From Collinsella sp. AM34-10 (lineage in GTDB: Bacteria; Actinomycetota; Coriobacteriia; Coriobacteriales; Coriobacteriaceae): a DNA stretch of 64,000 nt. The stretch is taken from assembly GCF_003469185.1 (NCBI RefSeq), contig NZ_QSIL01000004.1:1-64000 (forward strand), given 5' to 3'. The position numbers were made by a program, and so were the translations under genes. This document shows, one piece after another, positions 38,225 to 46,437 of the stretch. The stretch's first letter is position 1, and every line of letters begins with the position of its first letter. The notes beneath the pieces were generated by a model, which was given only the letters and a program-made list of their open reading frames with translations, made no database searches and had not been told where the DNA came from.

Positions 38225-39019
38225 ATGAATACGTTCATCAGTGCGGTGCTCGTCGGCCTCGTCGGCGTGTTCTGCATGTGGGACTCCCGCCTGCTCGGTC
38301 GTCTTAACTTCGAGCAGCCCCTCGTTGGCGCTACGCTCGTCGGTCTGCTGCTGGGCGATGTGCCCACCGGCCTTGCCGTCGGTGCCGCCGTCGAGCTCGT
38401 GTCCATGGGCCTGGTGCAGGTCGGCGCCGCCGTTCCGCCCGATATGGTCCTGGGCGGCATCGTGGCCGCTGCCTTTGCGTGCCTGACCGATGCTTCCGCC
38501 GAGACCGCCATGACGATCGCCATCCCGGTCGCCGTCCTGGGTCAGCTCCTCGGCATCGTGTTCCGTTCCATCATCGCCGCCCTCACCCATGTGGCAGATA
38601 GCGCGATCGATAACGGAAAGTTCAAGACCGCCTACCGTATGCACATCTGCGCCGGCTCCGGTCTGTACGCCGTCATGTACTTCCTGCCGATCTTCCTCGC
38701 CGTCTTTGTTGGCACCGACCTGGTTCAGGCCATCGTCAACATGGTTCCCGAGTGGCTGTCCACTGGTCTTAACGTTTCGACCAAGATCATGACCGCCTAC
38801 GGCTTGGCCCTGCTGCTCACCATGATGATCAAGAAGGGTATGACTCCGTTCCTGTTCATCGGTTTCCTGCTCGCCGCTTACCTCAACCTGTCCGTCATCG
38901 CGGTCGCTCTGATCGGTGTGTGCCTGGCTGTCGTCTTCATGGGCTTCAAGTTCAACGGTTCCCATGCAGCCGCCGGTGTCGATTCCGACTACGATCCGCT
39001 CGAAGACGACGAAGACTAA
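38225..39019 (+). CDS. PTS mannose-family IIC component
   Basis: A 264-residue membrane protein of the sorbose/mannose IIC family. RLLGRLNFEQPLVGATLVGLLLGDVPTG near the N terminus is typical. About seven hydrophobic segments form the channel together with IID. The C terminus is acidic (DPLEDDED). The ribosome site is AAAGGAG. It lies 36 bases after IIAB in the same operon. Confidence 0.93.
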   Translation: MNTFISAVLVGLVGVFCMWDSRLLGRLNFEQPLVGATLVGLLLGDVPTGLAVGAAVELVSMGLVQVGAAVPPDMVLGGIVAAAFACLTDASAETAMTIAIPVAVLGQLLGIVFRSIIAALTHVADSAIDNGKFKTAYRMHICAGSGLYAVMYFLPIFLAVFVGTDLVQAIVNMVPEWLSTGLNVSTKIMTAYGLALLLTMMIKKGMTPFLFIGFLLAAYLNLSVIAVALIGVCLAVVFMGFKFNGSHAAAGVDSDYDPLEDDED

Positions 39020-39032
39020 GGAGGAACACACT

Positions 39033-39866
39033 ATGGCAACCGCAACCAAGGACGTGTCCCTGAACAAGAAGGTCAGCCAGTTCTTCTGGCGCTCCTGGGC
39101 CATCCAGGCCTCTTGGAACTACGAGCGTCAGATGAACATGGGCTTCCTCTACGGCATGGTTCCCACGCTCGATCGCCTCTATCCGGATGAGTCCGACCCC
39201 AAGCAGCTCGCTGCTAAGAAAGAGGCTTACCACCGTCACATGGCGTTCTACAACTGCACCCCGCAGACGAGCGCTTTCATCCTGGGCCTCGCTGCCTCCA
39301 TGGAGGAGGAGTACGCCAAGGATCCCGAGAACTTCGATCCCGATTCGATCAACGCGGTCAAGACCTCCCTCATGGGTCCGCTTTCCGGCATCGGTGACTC
39401 CTTCTTCCAGGGCACCATCCGCGTTATCGCCTTTGGCCTGGGCGTTCAGCTGGCTCAGCAGGGCTCCATCATGGGCCCGATCCTGGCCATGCTCATCTCC
39501 ATCGTCCCCTCTGTGCTGATCACTTGGTTCGCAGCCAAGATGGGCTATCAGGGTGGCCACGAGTACCTGAGCAAGCTTCAGGGCGGCGACCTCATGGAGA
39601 AGCTCATGTATGTCTGCGGCATCGTGGGTCTTATGTCCGTGGGCGGCATGATCGCTACGCTGATCGGCGCTACTACCCCGCTGCAGTTCGCTGAGGGTAC
39701 CGTCGTGATCCAGGACATCCTGGACGGCATGATGCCCCAGATGATCTCCCTCGGCCTCACCGGCCTTATGTACTGGCTCATCAAGAAGAACGTCAACACC
39801 GGTTGGCTTCTCGTGATCGCCATCGTGGGCGGCATCGCCCTCTCCGCGGCCGGCATCCTGGCCTAG
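39033..39866 (+). CDS. PTS mannose-family IID component
   Basis: A 277-residue IID protein, the second membrane subunit of Man-family permeases. SWNYERQMNMGFLYGMVPTLDRLY and the conserved NTGWLL region near the C terminus are typical, as is MGPLSGIGDSFFQGTIRVIA. A strong AAGGAGG site lies in the 13-base gap after IIC. The start was placed at 39033 on this basis; the frame extends upstream inside IIC. Confidence 0.94.
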   Translation: MATATKDVSLNKKVSQFFWRSWAIQASWNYERQMNMGFLYGMVPTLDRLYPDESDPKQLAAKKEAYHRHMAFYNCTPQTSAFILGLAASMEEEYAKDPENFDPDSINAVKTSLMGPLSGIGDSFFQGTIRVIAFGLGVQLAQQGSIMGPILAMLISIVPSVLITWFAAKMGYQGGHEYLSKLQGGDLMEKLMYVCGIVGLMSVGGMIATLIGATTPLQFAEGTVVIQDILDGMMPQMISLGLTGLMYWLIKKNVNTGWLLVIAIVGGIALSAAGILA

Positions 39867-39900
39867 TCGCGACTAAGCGCCTAACCGCTTTCCCCCGGGG

Positions 39901-39975
39901 GCCTGCCTGGCATCCCATACCCCAGGCAGGCTTCCATCCCCAATAATGTGACAAAGGGACAGTTCCTTTGTCGCA
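39901..39975 (+). other. Two hairpins between IID and the second SIS gene
   Basis: GCCTGCCTGG (39901) pairs with CCAGGCAGGC (39922) without a T-run. GTGACAAAGG (39948) pairs with CCTTTGTCGC (39965) around GGACAGTT. They may reduce read-through or stabilise the PTS mRNA end. The second has a GGGACAG core similar to other repeats here. Confidence 0.5.
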
Positions 39976-40066
39976 TCCTCAACGGGCCGGCGACTCGGTC
40001 CAAACCACGGTAACCCTGCGAGCGCCCGGCAATGTGGCGCCGCAAAAATCGAAAGGAATGTGTCAG

Positions 40067-41050
40067 ATGTACGAGATCGACCTTAACCTCCCTAAGCAGA
40101 TCGTCGCTGACGTCCTGTCCAACCACGAGATCCACAGCGTCGCCTTCGTCGGCTGCGGCGCTTCCATGTCCGACCTGTACCCCGCCAAGTACTTCCTGGC
40201 CAACAACACGGACAAGCTGAACGTTCAGATCTTCACCGCTAACGAGTTCAACTACGACACGCCCTCCTGGGTCAACGAGCACACCTTCGTGATCACCTGC
40301 TCCCTCGGTGGCTCCACGCCCGAGACCGTCGAGGCCAACAAGACCGCCAAGAAGCACAACTGCCCGGTCGTCTCCCTCACCAACAAGGCTGGCTCCGCTC
40401 TGACCGTTGACGCCGACCACGTCATCGTTCACGGCTTCCACGCCAACTACGCTGCCAAGTGCGAGAAGCCCGGCTATGCTATCGCTCTTGCTCTCGAGAT
40501 CCTTCAGCAGACCGAGGGCTATGACCACTACGAGGACATGATCACCGGCCTCACCAACATCTTCGATCTCTGCGAAAACGCCGCTCAGCACTGCAAGAAG
40601 CTCGCCAAGAAGTTCGCCGAGGACTTCAAGGACGACAAGATGATTTACTTCATGGCTTCCGGTGCCTCCGAGAAGATGGCTTATTCTCACGCCGCCTTCC
40701 TGTTCACCGAGATGCAGTGGATCGACGCCGCCGCCTACAACACCGGCGAGTACTTCCACGGCCCGTTCGAGGTTTCCACCGAGGGTAAGCCCTACGTCTT
40801 CTTCATGTCCGATGGCGCCACCCGTCCGATGGACGCCCGCGCCCTCACCTTCCTTGAGCGCATGGGCGCCAAGGTCGCTCTGATCGACTCCAAGGACTAC
40901 GGCCTGGCTGACGCCGTGCCCGCGAGCGTCATCACCTACTTCAACCCGCTGCTGCACCTCGCCGTTATGCGTGAGTACGGCAACCAGATCGCCGAGGCCC
41001 GTCAGCACCCGCTGACCATGCGTCGCTACATGTGGAAGCTCTCCTACTAA
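40067..41050 (+). CDS. SIS-domain sugar-amine deglycase, FrlB/FraB-like (second of three)
   Basis: A 327-residue double-SIS protein. Sugar-phosphate contacts are expected in FVGCGASMSDLYPAKYF and TCSLGGSTPET. Glu215 and His231 (GEYFHGPFE) keep the 16-residue spacing of the FraB catalytic pair, and the C-terminal TMRRYMWKLSY motif is shared with the first protein (RRYMWKLDY). The start at 40067 is favoured because GAAAGGA lies nine bases upstream; the ATG at 40058 abuts that site. It follows the Man-family PTS on the same strand and is the obvious cytosolic enzyme for the imported phosphorylated conjugate. Confidence 0.88.
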   Translation: MYEIDLNLPKQIVADVLSNHEIHSVAFVGCGASMSDLYPAKYFLANNTDKLNVQIFTANEFNYDTPSWVNEHTFVITCSLGGSTPETVEANKTAKKHNCPVVSLTNKAGSALTVDADHVIVHGFHANYAAKCEKPGYAIALALEILQQTEGYDHYEDMITGLTNIFDLCENAAQHCKKLAKKFAEDFKDDKMIYFMASGASEKMAYSHAAFLFTEMQWIDAAAYNTGEYFHGPFEVSTEGKPYVFFMSDGATRPMDARALTFLERMGAKVALIDSKDYGLADAVPASVITYFNPLLHLAVMREYGNQIAEARQHPLTMRRYMWKLSY

Positions 41051-41084
41051 TCACAAGTAAGTAGACCTTACGGGTTGATTGAGA

Positions 41085-41116
41085 GGGGATGGGGTTTGTG
41101 CCCCGTCCCCTTTTTT
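41085..41116 (+). terminator. Terminator of the PTS-deglycase operon
   Basis: GGGGATGGGG pairs with CCCCGTCCCC (one wobble pair), followed by six T. Confidence 0.85.
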
Positions 41117-41151
41117 GCTCTGGGGAGGGCGTGTTCGTCGTTCCATAAAAC

Positions 41152-41196
41152 CCCAGATAAAACCTACCAAAATAAACCTGTCCCTTTTTGGCAGGT
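41152..41196 (+). repeat. 45-bp leader repeat, copy A
   Basis: The sequence beginning CCCAGATAAAACCTACCAAA is an exact reverse-complement match to 52973-53017 and resembles 43286-43329. ACCTACCAAAA pairs with TTTTTGGCAGGT to form a hairpin. It ends 15 bases before the preferred start of the HAD gene. Confidence 0.85.
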
Positions 41197-41210
41197 GGGA
41201 GGAGATGCGT

Positions 41211-41840
41211 ATGATCAAGGCAGTGCTGTTTGACATGGACGGCGTGCTGGTCGATACCGAGTGGTTCTACAACCGTCGCCGCGTGGCGTTTATGGAAGAG
41301 AAGGGGTTCCACTTTGACGAGATTCCCGATCTTTCGGGGTCTAACGAGCCCGCCATTTGGGAGGCGCTGGTGCCCGACGATATTGAGCTGCGCGAGCGTT
41401 TGCGCGTGGAGTACAAGCAGGTCTATAGCCCGGACCATCCCGTTCCGTATGCCGAGCTGCTCAACGAGCAGACGGAGCCGGTGATGCGCGAGCTGCACGA
41501 GCGTGGCGTGAAGTGCGCTATCGCGAGCTCGTCCTATCGCGAGCTCATCGACGAGCTGGTGGAGATTGCCGGCATCGCCGACGTGCTAGACTACACCATC
41601 AGCGGTCACGAGTGCAGTGCGTTTAAGCCCGATCCCGAGATCTACCTGCGTGCCATGGAGGCGTTGGGGGTGGAGCCTACCGAGTGCCTGGTTATCGAGG
41701 ACTCGCCTTTGGGTATCGAGGCCGGCAAGCGCTCCGGCGCCCGCGTCCTGGCGCTGCGCCCGCACGAAGGCGTCAACCTGGACCAGTCCGCCGCCGACGC
41801 TATCATCGACAACCTGACCGACATTTTGACTGCTCTGTAG
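41211..41840 (+). CDS. HAD-superfamily phosphatase/phosphoglucomutase-like
   Basis: A 209-residue HAD hydrolase of the beta-phosphoglucomutase/YcjU-like subgroup. Motif I is VLFDMDGVLVDTE with nucleophile Asp8 and acid/base Asp10. Motif II is the Ser in CAIASSSY, and motif IV is LVIEDSPLGIEAG. The helical cap is at about 15-80. The ATG at 41211 lies six bases after GGGAGGAG; the in-frame ATG at 41205 abuts it. It follows the deglycase operon and could process a sugar phosphate produced there, though general house-cleaning phosphatase activity is as likely. Confidence 0.85.
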   Translation: MIKAVLFDMDGVLVDTEWFYNRRRVAFMEEKGFHFDEIPDLSGSNEPAIWEALVPDDIELRERLRVEYKQVYSPDHPVPYAELLNEQTEPVMRELHERGVKCAIASSSYRELIDELVEIAGIADVLDYTISGHECSAFKPDPEIYLRAMEALGVEPTECLVIEDSPLGIEAGKRSGARVLALRPHEGVNLDQSAADAIIDNLTDILTAL

Positions 41841-41937
41841 CGTCGATTCACCGCAAGAAGCACGGGTTCAAACGTTTTTTGCGGTGGACTGGCTCAATTT
41901 GGTTTCGATTTTGATCTGTTTGGCTTCGATTCGGGCT

Positions 41938-42056
41938 AAGTGAGTAGACTTTTTGGCGCAGGCCGAGCACAAAACATATCTTCCTTTGTAAAACCGCAGG
42001 TCACAGGGGTGGCGGTTTTGGGTGTGCTCTGCAGGTCGCGTAAAGTCTACTCACTT
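41938..42056. repeat. Nested palindromic element with TGAGTAGACTTT arms
   Basis: AAGTGAGTAGACTTT (41938-41952) is the exact inverse of 42042-42056. Inside it GAGCACAAAA (41965) mirrors TTTTGGGTGTGCTC (42016), and AAAACCGC (41990) mirrors GGCGGTTTT (42011). Upstream, CACCGCAA near 41849 mirrors TTGCGGTG near 41879 and may help end the HAD transcript. No gene lies in 41841-42194. Confidence 0.7.
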
Positions 42057-42194
42057 GTAATTTGGGCCTTTGGTCGTGGGGCTGCTGGTCTCGTTTTGGT
42101 TGTCGAGGGAGGGTGAATTGAAGCGCCTCCTCTCGCTCCATGCTACAATCGCGGGCATGCCTCACAACTAGATCTGCCTTCGAAAGGAGCCTCC

Positions 42195-43202
42195 GTGGCG
42201 AACGCCATCGATCAGCTCACGGACCGCGTGCTCGTGCTCGGCCGCCTCACCATCGTCCGCCGCGCCATCACCGCCGTGGCGGTCACCATTTCCGCCGTTC
42301 TCCAGACATTTCTGATCCAGGCGTTCATTCGGCCCGCCGACCTGCTTCCGAGTGGTCTCACCGGCGTCGCGGTCCTGCTCGATCGCGTTACCTCGCTTGG
42401 CGGCGTTCACATCGACATCTCGCTCGGTATGCTTGCGCTCAACATCCCCGTGGCGCTCCTATGCTGGAGCGGCATTAGCAAGCGCTTCGTCATCTTCTCG
42501 ATGATGCAGGTCGTGCTCTCGTCGCTGTTCCTCAACGTCTTTCACTTCGCCCCGTTTTTGGGCGACAAGATCATGCTCATCATTTTTGGCGGCGTGGTCT
42601 CGGGTCTGGGCGCTGCCATCGCGCTCAAGTCCGGCGCATCCACCGGCGGCACCGACTTTATCGCGCTGTGGGTCTCCAACCACACGGGCAAGACCATCTG
42701 GGGCGTCATCTTTGGTTTCAACTGCTTTATCCTGGCGATCTTTGGCTTTATGTTTGGCTGGGACAAGGCGGCGTACTCCATCGTGTTCCAGTTTATTTCG
42801 ACCAAGACCATTGACAGCTTCTATCGTCGCTACGATCGCGTGACGCTGCAGATCACGACGCGCAAGGCGGACGAGGTCATGACCGCCTATGTTGACCATT
42901 TTCAGCACGGCATTAGCTGCGCCGAGGTCATCGGCGGATACAGCCGCGAAAAGATGTACCTGCTGCACGCCGTTGTCTCGACCTACGAGAGTCAGGACAT
43001 TATCAAGCTGGTGTGCGACATTGATCCCGGCGCCGTGATCAACGTGTTCCACACGCTCAACTTTGTGGGCGGCTGGTGGGGCGGTCATGTCGACGAGCCC
43101 ATGCCCACGGCCGTTCCCGATCCCGACAAGCCCGCACGCATGGCCAGCAGGCAGGCGCGCCTCAGCGAGCAGGACAGCCTGCAGCAGGACGACGGCAGGT
43201 AG
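42195..43202 (+). CDS. YitT-family membrane protein (DUF161/DUF2179)
   Basis: A 335-residue protein with five to six hydrophobic segments (about 20-190), including the GGVVSGLGAAIALKSGASTGGTDFIAL core. A soluble DUF2179 domain follows (about 215-300) with TTRKADEVMTAYV. A charged, Gln-rich tail ends it. The start codon is GTG at 42195 after AAAGGAG. YitT proteins are widespread, and their function is not established. The neighbouring sugar genes suggest no specific role. Confidence 0.88.
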   Translation: MANAIDQLTDRVLVLGRLTIVRRAITAVAVTISAVLQTFLIQAFIRPADLLPSGLTGVAVLLDRVTSLGGVHIDISLGMLALNIPVALLCWSGISKRFVIFSMMQVVLSSLFLNVFHFAPFLGDKIMLIIFGGVVSGLGAAIALKSGASTGGTDFIALWVSNHTGKTIWGVIFGFNCFILAIFGFMFGWDKAAYSIVFQFISTKTIDSFYRRYDRVTLQITTRKADEVMTAYVDHFQHGISCAEVIGGYSREKMYLLHAVVSTYESQDIIKLVCDIDPGAVINVFHTLNFVGGWWGGHVDEPMPTAVPDPDKPARMASRQARLSEQDSLQQDDGR

Positions 43203-43243
43203 GGTATTGGCATTTTGCCGGCCTGGCGCAACCCTTCCGAACG

Positions 43244-43285
43244 AGCCCCTCGAAAGCCTCGCTGCTTTCGAGGGGCTTTCGTTTT
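43244..43285 (+). terminator. Terminator of the YitT gene
   Basis: AGCCCCTCGAAAGC pairs with GCTTTCGAGGGGCT and is followed by TTCGTTTT. Confidence 0.85.
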
Positions 43286-43329
43286 CCCAGATAAAACCTA
43301 CCAAAATGAAGCTGTCGCTTTTTGGTAGG
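43286..43329 (+). repeat. 45-bp leader repeat, copy B (diverged)
   Basis: Starts CCCAGATAAAACCTACCAAA like copy A but has several substitutions in the loop. The base that mismatches in the stem of copy A is here restored to a pair (TTTTGGTAGG against CCTACCAAAA), suggesting the hairpin matters. It lies about 90 bases before the GntR gene. Confidence 0.75.
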
Positions 43330-43369
43330 GAGGGTGTATCGTTTTATCATTATGAGGTAACATGAAACT

Positions 43370-43421
43370 AGACGTTATATACGTATTAGTTATTTCGATA
43401 TTTCGATAAGAGTGATCAGAT
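43370..43421 (+). promoter_or_regulatory. Candidate self-operator of the second GntR gene
   Basis: ACGTTATATACGT at about 43372-43384 is a short palindrome containing the CGTTAT hexamer found before the PTS operon and the EamA gene. Confidence 0.45.
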
Positions 43422-44141
43422 ATGCCCGCGCCCAAAAATGCACCGCTTTACCAGCAGATTTACGACGAGATCAAGGATGCGATCGAGAAAGGTGTTTATG
43501 CACCCAAGGAGCGTATTCCGTCCGAGCTTGAGCTAGCCGAGCAGTACGACGTGAGCCGCATTACGGTGCGCCGCGCCGTCGAGGAGCTGTGCTCCGATGG
43601 CTACCTGGTTAAGCAGCAGGGCCGTGGTACCTTTGTCTCCACGCCGCACATCAATCGTCAGTTCCACGCTTCGACGCTGCAGACGTTTACCGCGCTGTGT
43701 GCCAGCAACGGCATGAAGGCGGGCGCGCATGTGGTCGATCGCCAGATTGTGCCGGCACGTCAAAACGAGATGGAGTTCTTTGGCCTGCAAAAGGACGCGC
43801 TGCTGCTGCATATTAAGCGCGTGCGCACAGCCGACGGCGAGCCCATCTTTGAGGAGAACATCTTTGTGCCGTTTGACGCCTACCGTGAGCTGTTGACGGC
43901 CGATCTTGAGGACAAGTCGATTTTTGCCGAGGTCGAGCGTGTTGGCGGAACGCCGATTGTCTCGGTTGGCTACCGCACGGTCGAGGCCGTTCGTGCCAAT
44001 ACCGAGCAGGCGGCCGAGTTGGGCATTGCCCCGCACGATCCACTGCTCAATCTGCGTGCCAGCTTTACCGGTCCCAATGGCGAGCCGGTCCTGATGGGTA
44101 AGCAGTACTACGTGGGTAGCCGCTACGTCATGGTTATGTAG
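43422..44141 (+). CDS. GntR/UTRA transcriptional regulator (second)
   Basis: A 239-residue HutC-type regulator. The winged helix is at about 8-75 (KERIPSELELAEQYDVSRITVRRAVEEL) and the UTRA effector domain is at about 90-235. The start has only a weak ribosome site (AAGAG). The shared CGTTAT motif suggests that it controls the Man-family PTS operon, the EamA gene and itself. Its closest relative in the window is the regulator at 46437 (RITVRRAVEEL is identical). Confidence 0.9.
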   Translation: MPAPKNAPLYQQIYDEIKDAIEKGVYAPKERIPSELELAEQYDVSRITVRRAVEELCSDGYLVKQQGRGTFVSTPHINRQFHASTLQTFTALCASNGMKAGAHVVDRQIVPARQNEMEFFGLQKDALLLHIKRVRTADGEPIFEENIFVPFDAYRELLTADLEDKSIFAEVERVGGTPIVSVGYRTVEAVRANTEQAAELGIAPHDPLLNLRASFTGPNGEPVLMGKQYYVGSRYVMVM

Positions 44142-44454
44142 CTCTAGTTGCGCGGTTTTCCAAACCGCGTAACGGCTCGACGCTGCGCCTTTGGTTCCGC
44201 CGTTCTAACGAACGGCGGACCGGCCGACGCTGCAAACGCCTCTAAGCGGCAATCTGCAGAATGAGCGTGGATAATCTCCCGTTTTTGGCTCAATGGTGGG
44301 TCCAAAGTGGGAGATTATCCACGCTCATCAGGAAAGTGTCCAAAAATCCACGCTCGTTCGCCTTGGATTACGTTGCCCGTGGCCGATGGCGGCGCGGCAC
44401 CGGTCCGCGTGGCGGCGTATAATCGGCGGCAGATGACTTGAACGTTAGGAAACC
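44142..44454. repeat. Intergenic repeat cluster before recQ
   Basis: Three elements adjoin. The 43-bp repeat (copy 2) is at 44191-44233. The CGACGCTGCAAACGCC...GGCAATCTG motif spans 44225-44256. A GAGCGTGGATAATCTCCC palindrome has arms 44263-44280 and 44309-44326 with a 28-base loop. A further ATCCACGCTCGTT half lies near 44346. No gene is supported here. Confidence 0.8.
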
Positions 44455-46437
44455 ATGACCGATAGCATGCAGCAGATGGCGCTCGACACGCTCGGCGCCT
44501 ATTTTGGCTACACCTCGTTTCGCCCGGGACAGGACCGCATGGTCGATGCGATCCTTGCCGGTCGCGATGCGCTGGGCGTTATGCCCACGGGCGCCGGCAA
44601 GTCCATTTGCTACCAGGTGCCCGCGCTCATGCTGCCCGGCATCACCTTTGTGGTGAGTCCGCTGCTGTCGCTTATGGAGGACCAGACCCGTGCGTTGCTC
44701 GCGGCGGGTGCGCGACCCAGCTATCTCAACTCCAGCCTTACTCCGGCCCAGCAAAACACTGTGCTCAAGCGGGCGCGCGAAGGCCGCTACCAGCTTATGT
44801 ACGTGGCGCCCGAGCGCTTGCTTGAGCCGCGTTTTTTGGCCTTTGCGCAGGAAGCTGCGGCCGAAGGCGGCATCGGCGTGCCGCTCGTGGCCATTGACGA
44901 GGCCCACTGCGTGAGCCAATGGGGTCAGGATTTCCGCCCCGCCTACCTGCAGATTCGCGAGTTCATCGATTCCCTGCCGCAGCGCCCTATCGTGGCAGCC
45001 TTTACCGCTACGGCGACCGAGCGTGTGCGCGCGGACATTCAGCAAATGCTCGGCCTGCAAAACCCCGCGACGGTGGTGACGGGCTTCGATCGCAAGAACC
45101 TCTACTTTGGTTGCGAGGAGATGGGCGACAAGGCCAAGACCGCCTGGGTGCGCGACTATGTGATTGCGCATTCGGGCGAGAGCGGCATCGTGTATTGCTC
45201 GACCCGCAAGACGGTCGATGCGCTGGCAGGCGAGCTTGCCGAGGCACTGGGCCCCAGCGGCATTCGCGTGGGTCGCTACCATGCCGGCATGGGCAACGAC
45301 GCCCGCCGCCAGAGCCAGCGCGCCTTTATCGACGACGATATTCAGGTGATGGTTGCCACCAATGCCTTTGGCATGGGTATCGACAAGCCCAACGTGCGCT
45401 ACGTGATTCATAACAACGTGCCCGAGAGCATCGAGGCCTACTACCAAGAGGCAGGTCGCGCCGGTCGCGATGGCGACCCGGCCAGCTGCCATTTGCTGTG
45501 GAATGGCAACGATTTTCGCATGCGCCGCTTTCTGATCGACCGCGGCGACGCTGCCGACGAGGCGCTCGACGACGAGCAGCGCGCGTGGGCGCTCCAGAAT
45601 CGATATCGTCTGCTCAGCCAGATGGAGGGCTACTGCAATACCACCGGCTGCCTGCGCGAATACATGCTGCGCTACTTTGGCGACGAGGCCGCGGCCGAGC
45701 ATGCTGATGCGGCTGGTGCGGGTGGCGCCGCCACGGACGAGGCCGAGGGCTGCGGCAACTGCAGCAACTGCCTCACGCAGTTCGAGGTCGAGGACGTCAC
45801 CGATATGGCCCGCGCCGCCGTGCGCTATGTGGCCGCGCGTCCCATGCGCTTTGGCAAGTCGCTCATCGCCGACGTGCTTCATGGCGGCAACACCGAGCGC
45901 ATTCGCCAGATGCATCTGGACGAGGACCGCGGCTACGGTGAGCTGTCGAGCGAATCGGTCGGGCGCATCAAGGACATCATCGGCCAGCTGTGCGGCCTCG
46001 GTTACCTGGCCACCTCGCAGGGGCAGTACCCGGTCGTGGGGCTGGGTCCGCGTGCCGCCGAAGTCGAGGACGAGGCGTTCACCTTTACCGTTAAACGTCG
46101 CGCGTCCAAGCGCAAGGCCTCGGCCCGCGCCCGCCGTGCGGTGGATCTGCTGCGCGAGGAGGCCGAGCTGGATCAGCGCCCGCGCGTAGGTGACGATGCC
46201 GAGCTGTTCGAGCGCCTGCGCGCCCTGCGCAAGGAGATCTCGACCGAGCTGGAGATGGCGCCGTACATGGTCTTCTCCGACAAGGCTCTGCGCGGTCTGT
46301 GCCGCCTACGCCCGCAGACGCGCGACGAGCTCATCCAGGTCAACGGCATCGGCGAGAAAAAGGCCGACGCCTTTGGCGAGCAGTTTATGGCGGCGATTGA
46401 AGAGTTTGAGTCCGAGCATGCACGGGATGGAGCGTAA
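44455..46437 (+). CDS. recQ: ATP-dependent DNA helicase RecQ
   Basis: A 660-residue 3'-5' helicase. Walker A is MPTGAGKS with Lys49, motif II is DEAHCVSQWGQDFRPAY, and motif VI is QEAGRAGRDG. Zinc-site cysteines occur in CNTTGC and CGNCSNC (the last two separated by an alanine/glutamate-rich insert). An RQC winged helix (about 440-530) and a C-terminal HRDC domain (about 580-650) follow. AGGAAAC precedes the start. Its stop overlaps the following GntR start (TAATG), an unusual coupling of a repair gene to a sugar regulator. Confidence 0.95.
   Translation: MTDSMQQMALDTLGAYFGYTSFRPGQDRMVDAILAGRDALGVMPTGAGKSICYQVPALMLPGITFVVSPLLSLMEDQTRALLAAGARPSYLNSSLTPAQQNTVLKRAREGRYQLMYVAPERLLEPRFLAFAQEAAAEGGIGVPLVAIDEAHCVSQWGQDFRPAYLQIREFIDSLPQRPIVAAFTATATERVRADIQQMLGLQNPATVVTGFDRKNLYFGCEEMGDKAKTAWVRDYVIAHSGESGIVYCSTRKTVDALAGELAEALGPSGIRVGRYHAGMGNDARRQSQRAFIDDDIQVMVATNAFGMGIDKPNVRYVIHNNVPESIEAYYQEAGRAGRDGDPASCHLLWNGNDFRMRRFLIDRGDAADEALDDEQRAWALQNRYRLLSQMEGYCNTTGCLREYMLRYFGDEAAAEHADAAGAGGAATDEAEGCGNCSNCLTQFEVEDVTDMARAAVRYVAARPMRFGKSLIADVLHGGNTERIRQMHLDEDRGYGELSSESVGRIKDIIGQLCGLGYLATSQGQYPVVGLGPRAAEVEDEAFTFTVKRRASKRKASARARRAVDLLREEAELDQRPRVGDDAELFERLRALRKEISTELEMAPYMVFSDKALRGLCRLRPQTRDELIQVNGIGEKKADAFGEQFMAAIEEFESEHARDGA

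Noticed and set aside
44191..44328. An insertion sequence end
   Set aside because: No transposase or terminal target duplication is visible, and the palindromes occur without any coding sequence.
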